Notes: generated by a model not told the origin, from the letters alone. DNA of 64,000 nt from Lutjanus erythropterus (GCA_020091685.1 CM034600.1:39661320-39725319), one strand, 5' to 3'. Positions 46,985-58,589 are shown, numbered from the stretch's first letter. Numbers and translations are program-made.

Positions 46985-48130
46985 AATGACAATATATAGA
47001 GAAGGATCCCTACACAGACAGACCTTTTTGTTAAAGAGTTAAGTCTGTTTTGTTTAATCAGAAACTGACAATTTATCGCTCTCACCAAACCCACCAGACT
47101 CCATTTACAAAAGCAGTCAGTCAACAGTCAAGTAATACACACCTCATTCAAAAAACAGAAACAATAACAAAAGAAAACTCATCAAAACAATCTTAGTTCA
47201 TCTTTCCACTGTTCCAACAATCGTCACCTCTGGTTTGGTTGAATTAAACCTTAACGGTGAAAATATCAGGAGAGGAGCAAGACAGAAGCTGGACATCAGA
47301 CAAGCAGCGAGAAGAAGCTGTGTGGTGAACCAGAATATTTTCATGTCTAACTCTGAATGAAGAGTTTATTCAGACCAAACCAGAGCTGATGATTGTTGAA
47401 ACAGAGGAAAAAAGAACCAAGATTGTTTTTGTGAGTTTTGTTTTGTTTTTGTTGCTGTTTTTTGAATGAAGTGAAGAGTCTGGTGGGTTTTACGAGAACA
47501 ATCACTCTACTGTTTCTGGTCAAACAAAACAGACTTTATCCTTCACAACCATCTTGTTTTGATGAGTTTTATTTTGTTTCAGTCCAGTTTGAATGATGCT
47601 GATGATGGTGATTTTAAAATGACAGATTTGCAAACGTACGTTACTCTTTAAAAGAAGTTCTGTCTCTGTAGCGATCCTTTCCATAATGTCGTCAGACACT
47701 TAGAATAACAATCTAAACCTGTCAGTGGTAAAAACAAATGTGTGTGTGTGTGTTTTACAATAATGCAATTACTGTTTCTGTCAATGGAGTCCGGTGGCTT
47801 TGAACAGGGAAGCAAATCTGATGTTTTCCCCTCTAGTTTTAATGAGTTTTATTCTGTTTTTGTCCAGTTTGAATGAAGCTGATGATGGTGATGTTATAAT
47901 TGCAGTTTCAATGCAGAGTCTGGTTTGTTTGGTGAGAACAATCAAACAGCTGTGTTAAACAAAACTCTTTACAAAATATCTCTGACCTCTGTAGTGATCC
48001 TTTCCATAATGTTGTCAGACCCTTAGGATAACAATCTGAGCCTGTCAGCGTGTGTTTTACAGTGATAAAATTATTGTTTCTGTCAGTGGAGTCCGGTGGC
48101 TTTGAACAGAACAATAAATCTGATATTTCT
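46985..48130. mobile_element. Nested, duplicated relatives of the 22.3-kb element
   Basis: 47040-47260 and 47355-47530 are inverted copies of one block ('aagtctgttttgtttaatca', 'cccaccagactcc', 'atcgtcacctctggtttggt'). 47560-47815 and 47835-48130 are direct copies of another ('gatgagttttattttgtttc', 'gatcctttccataatg', 'ggagtccggtggctttgaac'), offset by about 280-300 bp. The second block is inverted relative to 22578-22780. Insertion, inversion and duplication have all occurred. No coding frame. Confidence 0.7.
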
Positions 48131-48334
48131 GGTTTGACATAAAGGATCTTGACAGTGAAGATACAGACAGCAAACCTGGAGAGACAGTCAAAGGTCCTAA
48201 ACTAGGGCTGAGTTATATACTTCCTAACCACTCAGTCACCAAGACCAAGTACCAAAGGTGTTATCAGGTTGTGATCATAGTGTTAGCAGGTGTGTGTGGC
48301 GATATTCTGTGATTTTGTGCACAGCAGGATGTCG

Positions 48335-48440
48335 GTCACTTGGTTGCTCCATCTCAACAACTATTGGATGGAATGAATCCTATTAACTCTGGTGATCCTT
48401 TGACTTTTCCTTTAACACCATCAGTTTCACACTTATAGTA
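48335..48440 (+). repeat. Fragment of a common fish dispersed repeat
   Basis: 'tctcaacaactattggatgg' and 'ctggtgatcctttgacttt' are hallmark words of an abundant teleost repeat. A further fragment of the same style is at 58235-58290 ('tttgtctagcgccaccctca'). Confidence 0.55.
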
Positions 48441-48559
48441 TAATATTATAAATAATAATAACAGTGTTAACCAGCTGACTTTTTAAACAGGTCTATATGA
48501 CTAATCCTGTATGGATGTGATATGTTTGCTACGTTGTTGTGTGGCCTGGCTCAGGTTAA

Positions 48560-49030
48560 AAAAACTGTCATATGGGAAGGCAGCCAGATTTGTGAGATCA
48601 CACGAGAATTCATCTTGCCAGACTCCAATTTATCCATTTGTGTTTGCACCAGAGGTGGTACAAGCCAATCAGCGTCCTCGGAGGGACTACTGGCAGCTAT
48701 GGGCGTGGTTTTAGATGCGCCGACAGCAAGAAGCGTCTATGGAAACAACTTGTCTTGAAAAAACAATGACGGCTTCTGAAGAGAGCATAAATGCTGTGAT
48801 AGCTTCAGTTATATCAGAACTGGAGAGGATTTCTTCATTTAAAGAAGAGCAAAGAACGACACTGAAGGCTTTTATCAATGGAAAAGATGTTTTCACTTGC
48901 CCTCTGGCCAGTTTGGGTTCAATGAGTTGATCTGATTGGTAGAAGTTAGCCTGTGACCAGTGGTTCATCCAATCACCTGCCCTTTTCCAAACAGTTTCTA
49001 TGGATGGCCTCTCAGATGATTCTGTGTACA
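48560..49030 (+). mobile_element. Helicase-bearing repeat, copy 2
   Basis: Direct-strand copy of the repeat whose inverted partner is at 43325-43930. It has the CCAAT-like 'aagccaatcagcgtcctcgg', a GC-box-like 'gggcgtgg', an ATG at 48766, a helicase-like frame, and the shared tail 'gagttgatctgattggtag' ... 'cagtttctatggatggc'. It lacks about 40 bp present near the tail of copy 1. Confidence 0.75.
48766..48930 (+). pseudogene. RecQ-like helicase N-terminal fragment
   Basis: An uninterrupted 54-codon frame. It reads MTASEESINAVIASVISELE, then RISSFKEEQRTTLKAFINGK, then DVFTCPLASLGSMS. The 'S-x-K-x-E-Q-R-x-x-L-x-A-F-x-x-G-K-D-V-F' layout is that of RecQ-type helicases around the Q motif and the approach to Walker A. 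After DVF the sequence departs from the LPTGxGKS expected next, at the same place as copy 1, so the motor domain is missing. The frame is open here but broken in copy 1. It may be a captured or internally deleted gene in a transposon. A chance similarity is possible but less likely given the two copies. Confidence 0.45.
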
Positions 49031-49249
49031 AACCAGGTTTGTAGGGTCTCGTTTCAGGACTAATAAATTACGTGAGTTCAGATCAGTGCGTAGACTTGAG
49101 GAACAACCGTACTATTACAAAAAACAAAACAGCAGCAAATCCTCACTTCTGAGAAGCTGGAAATAGATGGATTCAGATAGTTGTTTTTTTTGGTCTTGTT
49201 TGATGGCTCTCTAAATAATTATTAATTAATAATTTCATAGCCATCGATC

Positions 49250-50335
49250 CAATGTTTTTTTTTTAAATATTTCAGCCTTGACCAAAGTTGTCGACCAACA
49301 GAACGGTCAACATTTACACCTCTAGAGATACGTAAAACTCCTGCAGATATAAGTTTGCCAGAGAGAAGTGAAAACAGCATCAGGTCTGACTCGATATGAA
49401 GAGATGATACTCTTGTCTGTATCAGGAGGACACATCTTTGTACTTGTGGTTGTGTGCAGATGAAAAACATCCTCCACCAGGACTGTAGATAAAAAATGAA
49501 GCATTATTTGTGTCCTGTTTCTCGGCTCATGTATTTAAAACATGTTGTACAGAACAAAAAATCACATATGATTTAGGAACAGAAGTCTGTGGGGTTTTTG
49601 CCCCAAACAGCTAGTTGACAGTGAACTGTGCAGACGTTAGCTTCAGCTAAGCAGAAATCTACACAATGAAACATTTTTTGCCATTTTGTTCAACATTCTG
49701 TTATCCTGAAAAATGTCAGTTGCTCTGAAGGCCCACTGCTCCAAAAACACACACTCTCCCTGCAACAACATACTAACCCTAACCCCAACAACTGCAGGGA
49801 GAGGGTGCACTTGTGGAGCAATGGGTGTTTGCTTTCAGGATAACAGGTTGTTGAGTGATAGGATTTTGGTCCAATGGGACATTTTTCAGACTATCTGGAT
49901 ACTGAAACAATGGGCCGTCCCAAGGGCCGACCTCTGGAGAAAACAGCTGCTAAACTTCATGACCAATAGTTTTTGAGATATTTCTGCCTGGACAAAAGTT
50001 AGGGAACAACTAACAAAACAACTATACCATCTATAGAGCCATGCAAAACTCCTGCGTTCTACAATTTAATCAGAAGTTTTGAGTTTAGAAAACAGCCAGG
50101 AAGAGGAGATGATACTCATCAAACTCTGTATCAGGAGGACACATCTTAGTACTTGTGGTTGTGTGAGGACTTAAAAAAAGCAGACAAAACATCTGCCACC
50201 AGAGACCAGATAGAAAATGAGATCTTATGCACTAAACTGTGTTGGACAGAACAAAACAGCCGTTGGATCAGCTGTGCAGATGTAAGGTAACTTTGGCTAC
50301 CTAGAAATCTACACAGTGAAATATTTTTTGGTTGC
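49250..50335. repeat. Two direct copies of a repeat, ~740 bp apart
   Basis: 49250-49690 and 49985-50335 share 'caaaactcctgc', 'agatgatactc', 'gtatcaggaggacacatctt', 'gtacttgtggttgtgtg', and 'agaaatctacaca-tgaaa'. The copies have diverged by many substitutions and small indels, so the duplication, or two insertions, is old. A fold-back element separates them. Confidence 0.75.
49699..49851. mobile_element. Fold-back MITE (~150 bp)
   Basis: The left arm 'ctgttatcctgaaaaatgtc', 'cactgctcc' and 'acactctccctgcaac' is mirrored by the right arm 'caactgcagggagagggtgc', 'ggagcaatggg' and 'tttcaggataacag'. The loop includes 'ctaaccctaacccc', which resembles a telomere repeat by chance. It lies between the two direct copies above. 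Confidence 0.75.
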
Positions 50336-50770
50336 AGCTTCTCAATCGTGAGTGTATTCTTTGTTTTATATAATTTTAAAGTAGATAAATGTATGTTTTA
50401 GACTGTTTGAGCATTTAAAGACACCATCTTCACTTTAGGAGCTATTTTAAAACAATTTATCAGTCAAATTATGAAAAGATTGATCAAGAACATTTGTGGC
50501 CTGGTTCTCAGCTTATGTTTATTTCCAAACAGAAAGTTTGCACATTTCCTTGAAAAGCTGCCATATTTTTCTACTTTTCCACAAGAAGTGAAACCCAGTG
50601 ACGGCTCAGTGACGGATGTGTTCATCCAATCAGGTTGCAGGAAGGGACCTTAATGTTAGAGGTAAAGATACTGTCACATTCAGACACTGACGCATTATTT
50701 TACAAACAGAACAGATCCACAGTTTGACTCGGAGACGTCTGAGAGCTGAGAGCAGCATCAGAAATACACA

Positions 50771-50792
50771 TGTGTGTTTGTGTGTGTGTGAG

Positions 50793-50855
<63 letters not shown>

Positions 50856-50950
50856 CTGCAGCGGTCGGTGTTGGTGGGAACTCTGTTGACAGCAACTAGC
50901 TACGATTTGGTCACTGGGTTCCCACCATCTCTCTCTCTCTCTCTCTCTCT

Positions 50951-51002
<52 letters not shown>
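50771..51002. repeat. Compound inverted microsatellite: (GT)n(GA)n ... (CT)n(CA)n
   Basis: GT 50771-50799 and GA 50800-50852 on one side; CT 50927-50951 and CA 50953-51002 on the other. The order is a reverse-complement mirror, with a spacer of about 74 bp ('gagctgcagcggtcggtg' to 'ggttcccacc'). Confidence 0.93.
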
Positions 51003-51004
<2 letters not shown>

Positions 51005-52431
51005 CCGGGTAAATAAGGCTGATGGCTACTTTACAACCGCTGGAATGTAAACATTCACTGACCCAGACTCTTCAAATATTAACTCAAACACACACACTCT
51101 CCAGCTGTTGGCAGGCGGCAAAATTAAAATTTCATCTAATAAATATAAAAAAAGCCAGAAACCATTAAATTAAAACTCCAGTGAACTAATATTTACACAG
51201 ATCATACACAGCCAATGGAAAGATGGTGTATTCGAGCTGCATCACTTTAACAGATCAAACAGGCTACGACTGACACTGTTAATCAAACTGCTTTTCACTC
51301 AGAATGAGATGCTAACAGGATTTTAATGTGATTCCAGAGCAGATATCAGTCTGTTTCACACGGTTTGAAAGGATAAATATGCTTTTTTTTTTAACATTCA
51401 CTACCAAGTTCACCAGTTTTCATGATCAAATTAAATTTTAGTTGTTTTCAGTGCTTACATTTATCATGTTCTGTCCCACTCAGCTGTTATGTCAATGAGA
51501 AAGATTCTCTTTTCTGAAGCGCTCCGAGAGGTTTCTTGCTTCGTTCAGTGCCCAGCAACAGAGATGCTGTGTTCATGGCTTCCATGGTGATGAAAGATGC
51601 ACTCGACAGTCAGCTGAAATAATTTATAGTAAACTGAAACAGTTATCCCCCATTTTGATGAAAATGCTGCGGTGCATGCATAGGTGCACATGCATGCGTG
51701 TACATGAACTCATGGTTCACTTCAGCTGGGGATATACTTGCTTTTAATATGTGTACATATGCATCCCTACGTATCATTGCTTCCTCGCTTGTCCTGCGTC
51801 AGTTTGGACTGACGGTTGTGCATGTCTCTGGAAATTAAAGTTATGCATATGCAGATGTGCAGTGAAACAGCAGGAATATCTCAAGCCTTCAGGGTCCTGG
51901 TCTGACAGTGTTAGCTTCTCAACGAGCTAGCATCAATGTTAGCATCTCATTTTTGTATTTTTTCAAATCTGACACACAACAAGAGAGAATATTTAGCATT
52001 TTTTTAACCTTATGATAAACAGAATGAATTTTAGAAATTAGATAAAGACCATTAACAGAGCTTACACATCTCTCGTATGAGGACCTTCCTCTCCTCTCAT
52101 TGGTTCACAGACGTGGTGTTCCTCTGACATGACGTCCACAGTTGGACACTCCTCAGTTTTTTGACTGACAACATGAAGTTTTCATGTTTTACTGGATTCC
52201 AGTAGAGACCAGTTTCACCTGGAAGCATCAGCAGGTCTCAGATCAGATCACAGTTTGTCGTCCCGTCTGCTGTTATGTCATATTTCCGTAACGAAGTGAA
52301 GGACTGTAATTATTATGGTCTGTAACGCTGCTTATTGATGTTTTGTTTATCGATGGAGTCCTATTGATGTGTGAGTGTGTGGTCTGACTGACGGCTGTGT
52401 GTTGTGTCCATACATGACAAGGATTAACAGT
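51003..52431. other. Non-coding DNA, no gene recognised
   Basis: Nothing supported. The segment 51690-51850 with many 'gcatg', 'gcatat' words is low-complexity alternating sequence. Confidence 0.3.
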
Positions 52432-52606
52432 GTGTGTGTGTGTGTGTGTGTGTGTGTTCGGGGGTTTTCCTTCTGCTCTGCTTAAGGTTTAAAAACTGAA
52501 TGTGTCTGCAGATACTTTAGCTTCTCCTATCTTTACTTTGTTCAACCAGAAGAAAACTGGAGCAGCTTCAGAACAGGCGGTTTGTCGTCACACAACAGTG
52601 TGAGTG

Positions 52607-52669
<63 letters not shown>

Positions 52670-52670
52670 G
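52432..52670. repeat. (GT)n and compound (GT)n(GA)n microsatellites
   Basis: GT 52432-52456; GT with GC interruption 52601-52647 running directly into (GA)n to 52670. Confidence 0.95.
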
Positions 52671-53254
52671 TCTTGATAATGACACCGTTGCCTGAAGCTG
52701 CTGCTCTGCTTCCTTGTGGCTTTCTGACCCGTCGACCTTCTGTTCTCTCTGTGTTTCTGTATTTCCAGTGTTGTCAAACTGTCTCTTCATGTTTTATCAG
52801 AAACGCCATCAGCTGGTTTGTGACATCATGTGACTGTGACTCCACATGAGCTCAGACTTATTTCATGAACAAGAGCGCTTTACATTCCCTCAGTTTTAGC
52901 CTCTTTATTCAAAGGTTTTCAAAGCGATGCACACTGAGTGTAACATAAGAGAAAGAAAATTAAAAAGATAAATTATAGAAGTCTCACAATCACAATATTA
53001 AATCAAAAATCAATCAAGATTTGCTTTCAGTTTCAAAGATTGAAAAAAAAAACACTTCAAATACCACAAAGTTTAGCTTAACAGCTTTTACATCACACTT
53101 GATACCATAAAGATCAGTGATGGCAAAATGTGGATTTCATTAAAAATAAATAAAGTGTCAATTTTGTTCAAAATTATCCTAAAATATTTATGATTCATTT
53201 AAAGAAGTAAAGAACTAATAACACAAAACCATTTCATTTATTGCATGGCTTTAA
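52671..53254. other. Non-coding DNA, nothing recognised
   Basis: AT-rich from 52920; no gene. Confidence 0.3.
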
Positions 53255-53400
53255 ATACTTGATTCTGATTGGTCATTTACAGCTTTCTAAGGTCTGGTAT
53301 TTCTATATAGCAGATTGTTGCTATGTAAACAAACTGTTGCTATGGAGGCAGTTCTAATCAAAGAATAAGATGATTTTTAAAATCATTTGAATTCTGACTT
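53255..53400 (+). repeat. Probable dispersed repeat
   Basis: 'ttctgattggtcatttacag', 'atttctatatagcagattgt' and 'ttgctatggaggcagttcta' read like a repeat common in percomorph intergenic DNA. No second copy in the window. Confidence 0.35.
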
Positions 53401-54054
53401 GCCCAATTGGGCACATGGGAAAAAAAAGATCCAGAGAAAAGAATGAGTCATGCAGCTCAATAAACAGGTCAGGATTGTCATTTAGACCCCAAAAATGTTA
53501 AACGAGGGCTCAGGTTTAGAAATACTGGAATTAAGCTTTACTAATCTTAGGATGCAAGGCAGCAAGGCAGCTTAAAAAGCAATAAAGCAATAAGACCATG
53601 TAAGATATTAAAAGTGTATTAACCCACATTCAGTAAAACAAACAGTGAGAAATACAGATAAGATAAAGTACTCGTCTGTGGATTTATGGTTTACTTGAAT
53701 GAAGCCGAGTCTTTTATTACACATGTAATAAATAAGACTTTCAACCTGTTGCACCTGATTTTTGGAAGCTTTTATCTACTAAAGCTCAACTTCTTTATTA
53801 GCTACACAATCTGATGAAACTCAGTACGACGTCTGAGCTGAGTCTGATTTCTGTGATGTTCAGGTGAAGTTTTTACACTGTTACACTGTTCTGCCTCCTC
53901 TTGTGTGTAGGACAGGGAGGACAGAAAATATAATGTGGTCCTGTAAAACACCACCTTTAAATGTGACAATATACACAATTCCAATAATGTAACCAAAAAC
54001 TGATTATTATGAGGTTTGGACATGTAGAACTGTTTCACTGAACTAAATTAGATT

Positions 54055-54090
54055 GTACAGGTGTACCTAATAAAGTGGCCACTGAGTGTA
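54055..54090 (+). mobile_element. Solo end of a common DNA element
   Basis: 'caggtgtacctaataaagtg' then 'gccactgagtgta'. Near-identical wording is at 36899-36930. It is a terminal sequence of a dispersed element; the rest is not recognisable here. Confidence 0.6.
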
Positions 54091-54638
54091 AAAGCCTGCT
54101 TGATTCAACAGCGGTTATAGTTTATAGATTTCCAGGCCTGCCACTGACTGCTGCATTGTTTATTTGTTTTTGTTTGTTTGTTTGTTTTTTTTAAGTTGGA
54201 CAGAATTGAACATTTATTGCCAAAGACAATTCATGCTCATTTTTTGCACATTTAGGCACATGGCTACTACTTTTTAATTAAATGTATTTATTTATTTTAT
54301 TAAAGCACAAATTAATTTTACACAAACAACAACAACCAAAAAAATGTTGTAAACATCAGATTATTTATCAAAGGACATTTTGTCAAGTTGTCATTTTTCT
54401 TTCTTTTTTAATATCATGATAAATATTGTATTGTGGTCTTTTGCATCCCAATAAACTTCCAATAATAATTAGACGTCTAAGTTTTCTTGTAGAGAAAATG
54501 TAAAATCAACACGTTGACTTTAAAGACGAGAAGACAAGGAAATGAAATTCACATACAATTCAAAGTTAATATAACAAAACATACATTTATTTATAATATT
54601 ACCAAAAATTAGACTCAGTAATTGTTGAACAAAAACAG

Positions 54639-54705
54639 TCACAGGTTTGATTCCCAGCTGAGCTGCTGCAGTGCTGTTGAGCAAAACACACAACACACAC
54701 ACGCA
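54639..54705 (+). repeat. SINE-like fragment with B-box resemblance
   Basis: 'caggtttgattcccagctga' resembles an RNA polymerase III B box (GGTTCGANTCC) and the following 'gctgttgagcaaaacac' resembles tRNA-derived SINE bodies. No A box, tail or second copy was found, so it is a weak call. Confidence 0.3.
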
Positions 54706-54819
54706 AACAATGACATCATCACCAGAGACACATCAGCTGATCCTGCTCGGCCCAAGGTCGATACCATGGCAACACAGCCTGGTGACCTTTGAACCTGCTG
54801 CAGCCTGGAGCCTGTAGGG

Positions 54820-54820
<1 letters not shown>

Positions 54821-54914
<94 letters not shown>
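54821..54914. repeat. (CA)n microsatellite with GC interruptions
   Basis: About 94 bp of CA with two CG interruptions. The Cys-Val frames on the other strand are artefacts. Confidence 0.95.
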
Positions 54915-55043
54915 TTTGTCACTTTTACTTTTTCTCACATTTTCGCTCTTTTCTTTCCGTCTTGTTCTCTTTGTTCTTCTCCTTCTAATACTGATTCATT
55001 TAGAAAGCCGGTTGTTTGAAGCATGTGAGGCCTGTGCATGTGT

Positions 55044-55045
<2 letters not shown>

Positions 55046-55082
<37 letters not shown>

Positions 55083-55244
55083 GCTTGGGTCACTGGGGTC
55101 ACATGTAGAGATGTAAAGAACAGCAGGGACTCTTCTGTTCTATAGAAAGGCATTTCTGCACACACAGTCACTGAGGCGGTGTACTGTATGTGTGTGTGTG
55201 AAGGAGTGTTGGCTGGCTGTGTGTGTGTGTGTGTGTGTGTGTGT
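55046..55244. repeat. Three (GT)n microsatellites
   Basis: GT 55046-55080, 55187-55200 and 55219-55244. Confidence 0.93.
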
Positions 55245-56104
55245 GACGGTAGATTTTACTAAATGTGTGTCCAGACTGAAAACGGAGACTGAATTTTCGT
55301 CTCTGGAGAATTTCACAGAGTTTTTTTTTTTTTCTTGCAGTTGCTGAAGCAGCATTTTGAGCATGTTTGAGCTAAAATGTAAAAAAACATTCAAACATGT
55401 TTTGGCAGTTTTGTGAATTTCCTGAAGAGTGAGATAAGTGTTGTGGAGGTGGGAGACCTGGACTAATGACCTCTATATATAAAATAATTTTTATACCTCA
55501 GTGCCTGCTTTTGGTTAGAAATTTTGGGTTTATTAAGAACATGTTCTTGACCTGCTCTATATCAGAAGTCCCTGAGATAACTTTGTTATGATTCGGATTG
55601 AATTTAATTAAAACTGAATTGAATTCATGAAGGGTTTAGGTTTGGTTTGAGACTTGGAGGGCCCAATATCCAAGGATTTAATGACTTCATTGTAATGCAG
55701 AAAAATAAGTTATCAGTGCAATTAAATTTTTAGTTTGCTGTGTCTCCCTAACTGGTGCCATCAGTTATTATATTCACAAATATAAAAATATACTTTTAAC
55801 TTAAGTTTCATGAATAAAAAATAAGAAACAAGAACAAGATGACTGATGTATAAAAACAGTATGTGTTGTATAAACCAGAATAAAAAACAGTGTGTGCAGT
55901 ATAAAAGCCGTATAAAAGTCAGTGCAAAGGATACTTGAGGTAGACAAGTTGGTAAACAGTTGTGCTTAACTGCTAGTATGACAGTACAGTACAAAACAGT
56001 ATTTGAAGTTTGAAAAAAGTATAAAACAGTATAAGAGTCTGTGCAGCATTACAACATGGCTACCTGCTTGAAGGTGTGTCTGGACAAGCTCGAGTTGAAC
56101 ATCT
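55245..56104. other. AT-rich non-coding DNA
   Basis: 55785-56040 has repeated 'agtataaaa' and 'gtataaa-cagt' words (for example 'aaaacagtatgtgttgtata', 'aaaagtataaaacagtataa'), a degenerate AT-rich minisatellite. No gene. Confidence 0.45.
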
Positions 56105-56845
56105 TTGGAAAAACTGTTCATTTACATCTCTAAAAGTCCCCTGTTTTGTTATTTAAATGCTTTTATTATGAAGCAGTACAATCAGTTAATGTTTTATATG
56201 AAGCAGATACCTGAAAGTACAAACGAAGACCTCTTTCAAACCACAGGGATTCAGTTAGAAGTTACAGTAATACTGAGAAAAGTCTCTCTCTCTGCTCTCC
56301 TGCGCACACAAGCCGAGGATCACAACACTCGCTTGTTTGAAAGGAAGAAAGGGGGGGTCATTATGGGTTGGCTGCGGTCAGCAAGACGTCTCACCGCATC
56401 CCACTTGGAGGCGGTCAGGCTCGTTTTGGCCCCACTCCAGATTAGGTCCATCTTGAGCGTGGGCGGTGCAGCTCTGCACAATAAAAGTGGTGATGCTAAT
56501 GCAAATCAGTGCAGCACAGTTGCCCCAAAGTGCCAGTGGAAAAGCCCCACTAGACAGGGCATTGCTGCTCAGCCTCACCTTCCATGTTTTTTTTTTTTTC
56601 GAAAGGCATGTTCCCCCATAAACCACAATTATAAAAGAGATGTCTGTAAAACTGTTGACAGGACACATTGAAGTGAAAACATGGTCAGTTATGACTGTTA
56701 TGAATGTTTGATCCGCAGACATTTGATATTTATAAAACTTTCCACAAACTGACAAAAGTGATTTCAAAATCTGTGACCTCATCACAGTGTAAAGTCTATG
56801 AGCCAAGCTGGAATTTGTTGGCAGAGGCAGTGTGAGAAACACCAC
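56105..56845. other. Long overlapping open frames of unknown nature
   Basis: A 188-codon plus-strand frame (56105-56671) and a 155-codon minus-strand frame (56845-56378) overlap. They are longer than any other non-microsatellite frame in the window. I recognise no domain. The plus frame includes MGWLRSARRLTASHLEAVRL but also a poly-Phe run from T14, which argues against a real protein. The segment 56300-56600 is GC-richer than its surroundings, so it could be a decayed transposon. No splice sites or repeat partner support either frame. Confidence 0.2.
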
Positions 56846-57639
56846 ATAGAGCAGAAGTAAACCTGGAGGTTAGAAAACTGTTTGCTGTTTGCATCAGGAG
56901 AATAACTCTCATTGGAGTGAATGGGCGTCATCGTTTGGTGTCCACTTCATAAAAGATCCGTGCCACATGAACTCCACCAGCGTGTTACGACAGTCTGCAT
57001 GCAGCCTGAAAGGTGAAACCCGGGGCAAAACTCAATGCACCACTCTCTGGAGCTTGTTAACCTCTGAGTGCACGGTGATAACTGAAGGAAACTGAAATCT
57101 ACATTTTATCAACTCCTTTCTCCTCTTTTGTGGACGGTGGTGGCTGAACGGCAAGAGGACAAAGTTTAGAGTGATTTAGTAAAAAACACCTGAAACAACA
57201 AAAGTCAGAGAGATAAAAATAGGACCTTGAATGTTCCCCCAGTCCCCAGTGGAAATGATGCCCTTGCTGTTTTTTTTAGTCATAGTAATTCAGTGTATTT
57301 GCATTCTGTAATTGTCTCTCCTTATCGTTGTTTCATTGTTATCATCAAAGTGTCTGTTATCAAAGGGGATCACAGGAATCGATGCACGTACAGGAGCAGG
57401 TGTGGAGGATAAAAGCTGGTGTGTGTTCACGCTTCGTGTGATGTAGAAGGTCAAATTGGATTATGAGTTCTCATGTTGGATATTATTATTGACTTATTAA
57501 AACAGCGTGATGTGATGTGACTTCTCAGGCTGCAACAAGTAGTTCATCTTAAGTTGCACTTCTGATAACATGGCAGTTGAAGGTGTGTTTGATAAAGTCC
57601 TGAACCTGCTGTTACCATCAGTAGAAGTCATAAAATGAA

Positions 57640-57960
57640 TCAGGACCAGATATCAGTTAGGATCAGTGTAAAACAATGAGCGGGTCTGAAAAGTGATGTC
57701 AATGCAGAAGTGCCTCAAACCTGCATTGTTTCTAATGGCCAGCAGGGGGCGACTACACCGATTGCAAAAAGAAGACAAATTATGTAGAAGCATATGAGAA
57801 AATGAGTTTCTGGTCTCAATCACTAGTTGCCTGACCTGACCTGGTCAGGACACCTGTCCACAATATTTAATTTAAAGTTGTATTTTGACACACATTTCAC
57901 CTTTAACAAATATTGCACATCCATATTGTAATTTTGATTAATCGTTTTTTGCAGATTTTT
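57640..57960 (+). mobile_element. Two adjoining dispersed repeats
   Basis: 57640-57835 ('aatggccagcagggggcgac', 'gaagcatatgagaaaatgag', 'ctggtctcaatcactagttg') reads like an abundant percomorph repeat. 57840-57960 ('gtattttgacacacatttca', 'cctttaacaaatattgcac') is a fragment of the 'gggctga' family shared with 15770-15820. Confidence 0.55.
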
Positions 57961-58234
57961 GAGTTTTTGTCTGTTATGATGCCTGTCATTAAAGGGCTGA
58001 CGTCATTGTGGAGAATAAAATAAAATATGATCAGTAACATGGAATGTAGCCAGGAAGCATCTGGTGGCCCCCAGAAATGATCTCACAACTATTTTGGTTT
58101 GAAAAAAACTGCTTTCAAGGATGAATCTGAATGATGAAAATCTGACCTCTAATGCAGCGCCGACATCGGTGCAAAAGAAAATTTAATGTTCAGAACTTTT
58201 CCCATCTCTTCCTGGTCTCCAGAAGATTTAATGA

Positions 58235-58290
58235 GCCCTGGATCTTTTGTCTAGCGCCACCCTCAGGACAAACATTTTCACATTTTTAGC
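58235..58290 (+). repeat. Fragment of a common fish dispersed repeat
   Basis: 'tcttttgtctagcgccaccc' then 'tcaggacaaacattttcac'; related in style to the fragment at 48335. Confidence 0.45.
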
Positions 58291-58589
58291 TTTTTAGCTG
58301 ATGAAGCTTTAAGATTAAATCATCTGTATGTTATTTTTTTCTGTCCATATTGTGGCTGTAATTAACACTGCAGCCTGTAGGGGGCGCTAACAGCACTTCT
58401 CTCCTTTGTAAAGCCAACATGCTGCAGTGTTTCCTCCGGTGTGACTTTACATCAGCGCCTCATAAATCACCTCATAAATCTGCCGCACTTTAATTGTCCT
58501 TTTCACTTTGTTTCAGTGAGACAGAAGGTCAGCGAGCTGTTTTTTATTTATCTTAGAGCAGCTCTGATTGGTGTTCGCCCTCCTTGTAT

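Noticed and set aside
49766..49790. Telomere-like 'ctaaccctaacccc'
   Set aside because: Only two units, located in the loop of a fold-back element; not an interstitial telomere array.
49980..50010. 'tgcctggacaaaagttaggg' as a Tc1 terminal repeat
   Set aside because: It shares only TGCCTGGACAAAA with the end at 10350 and has no transposase or partner end.
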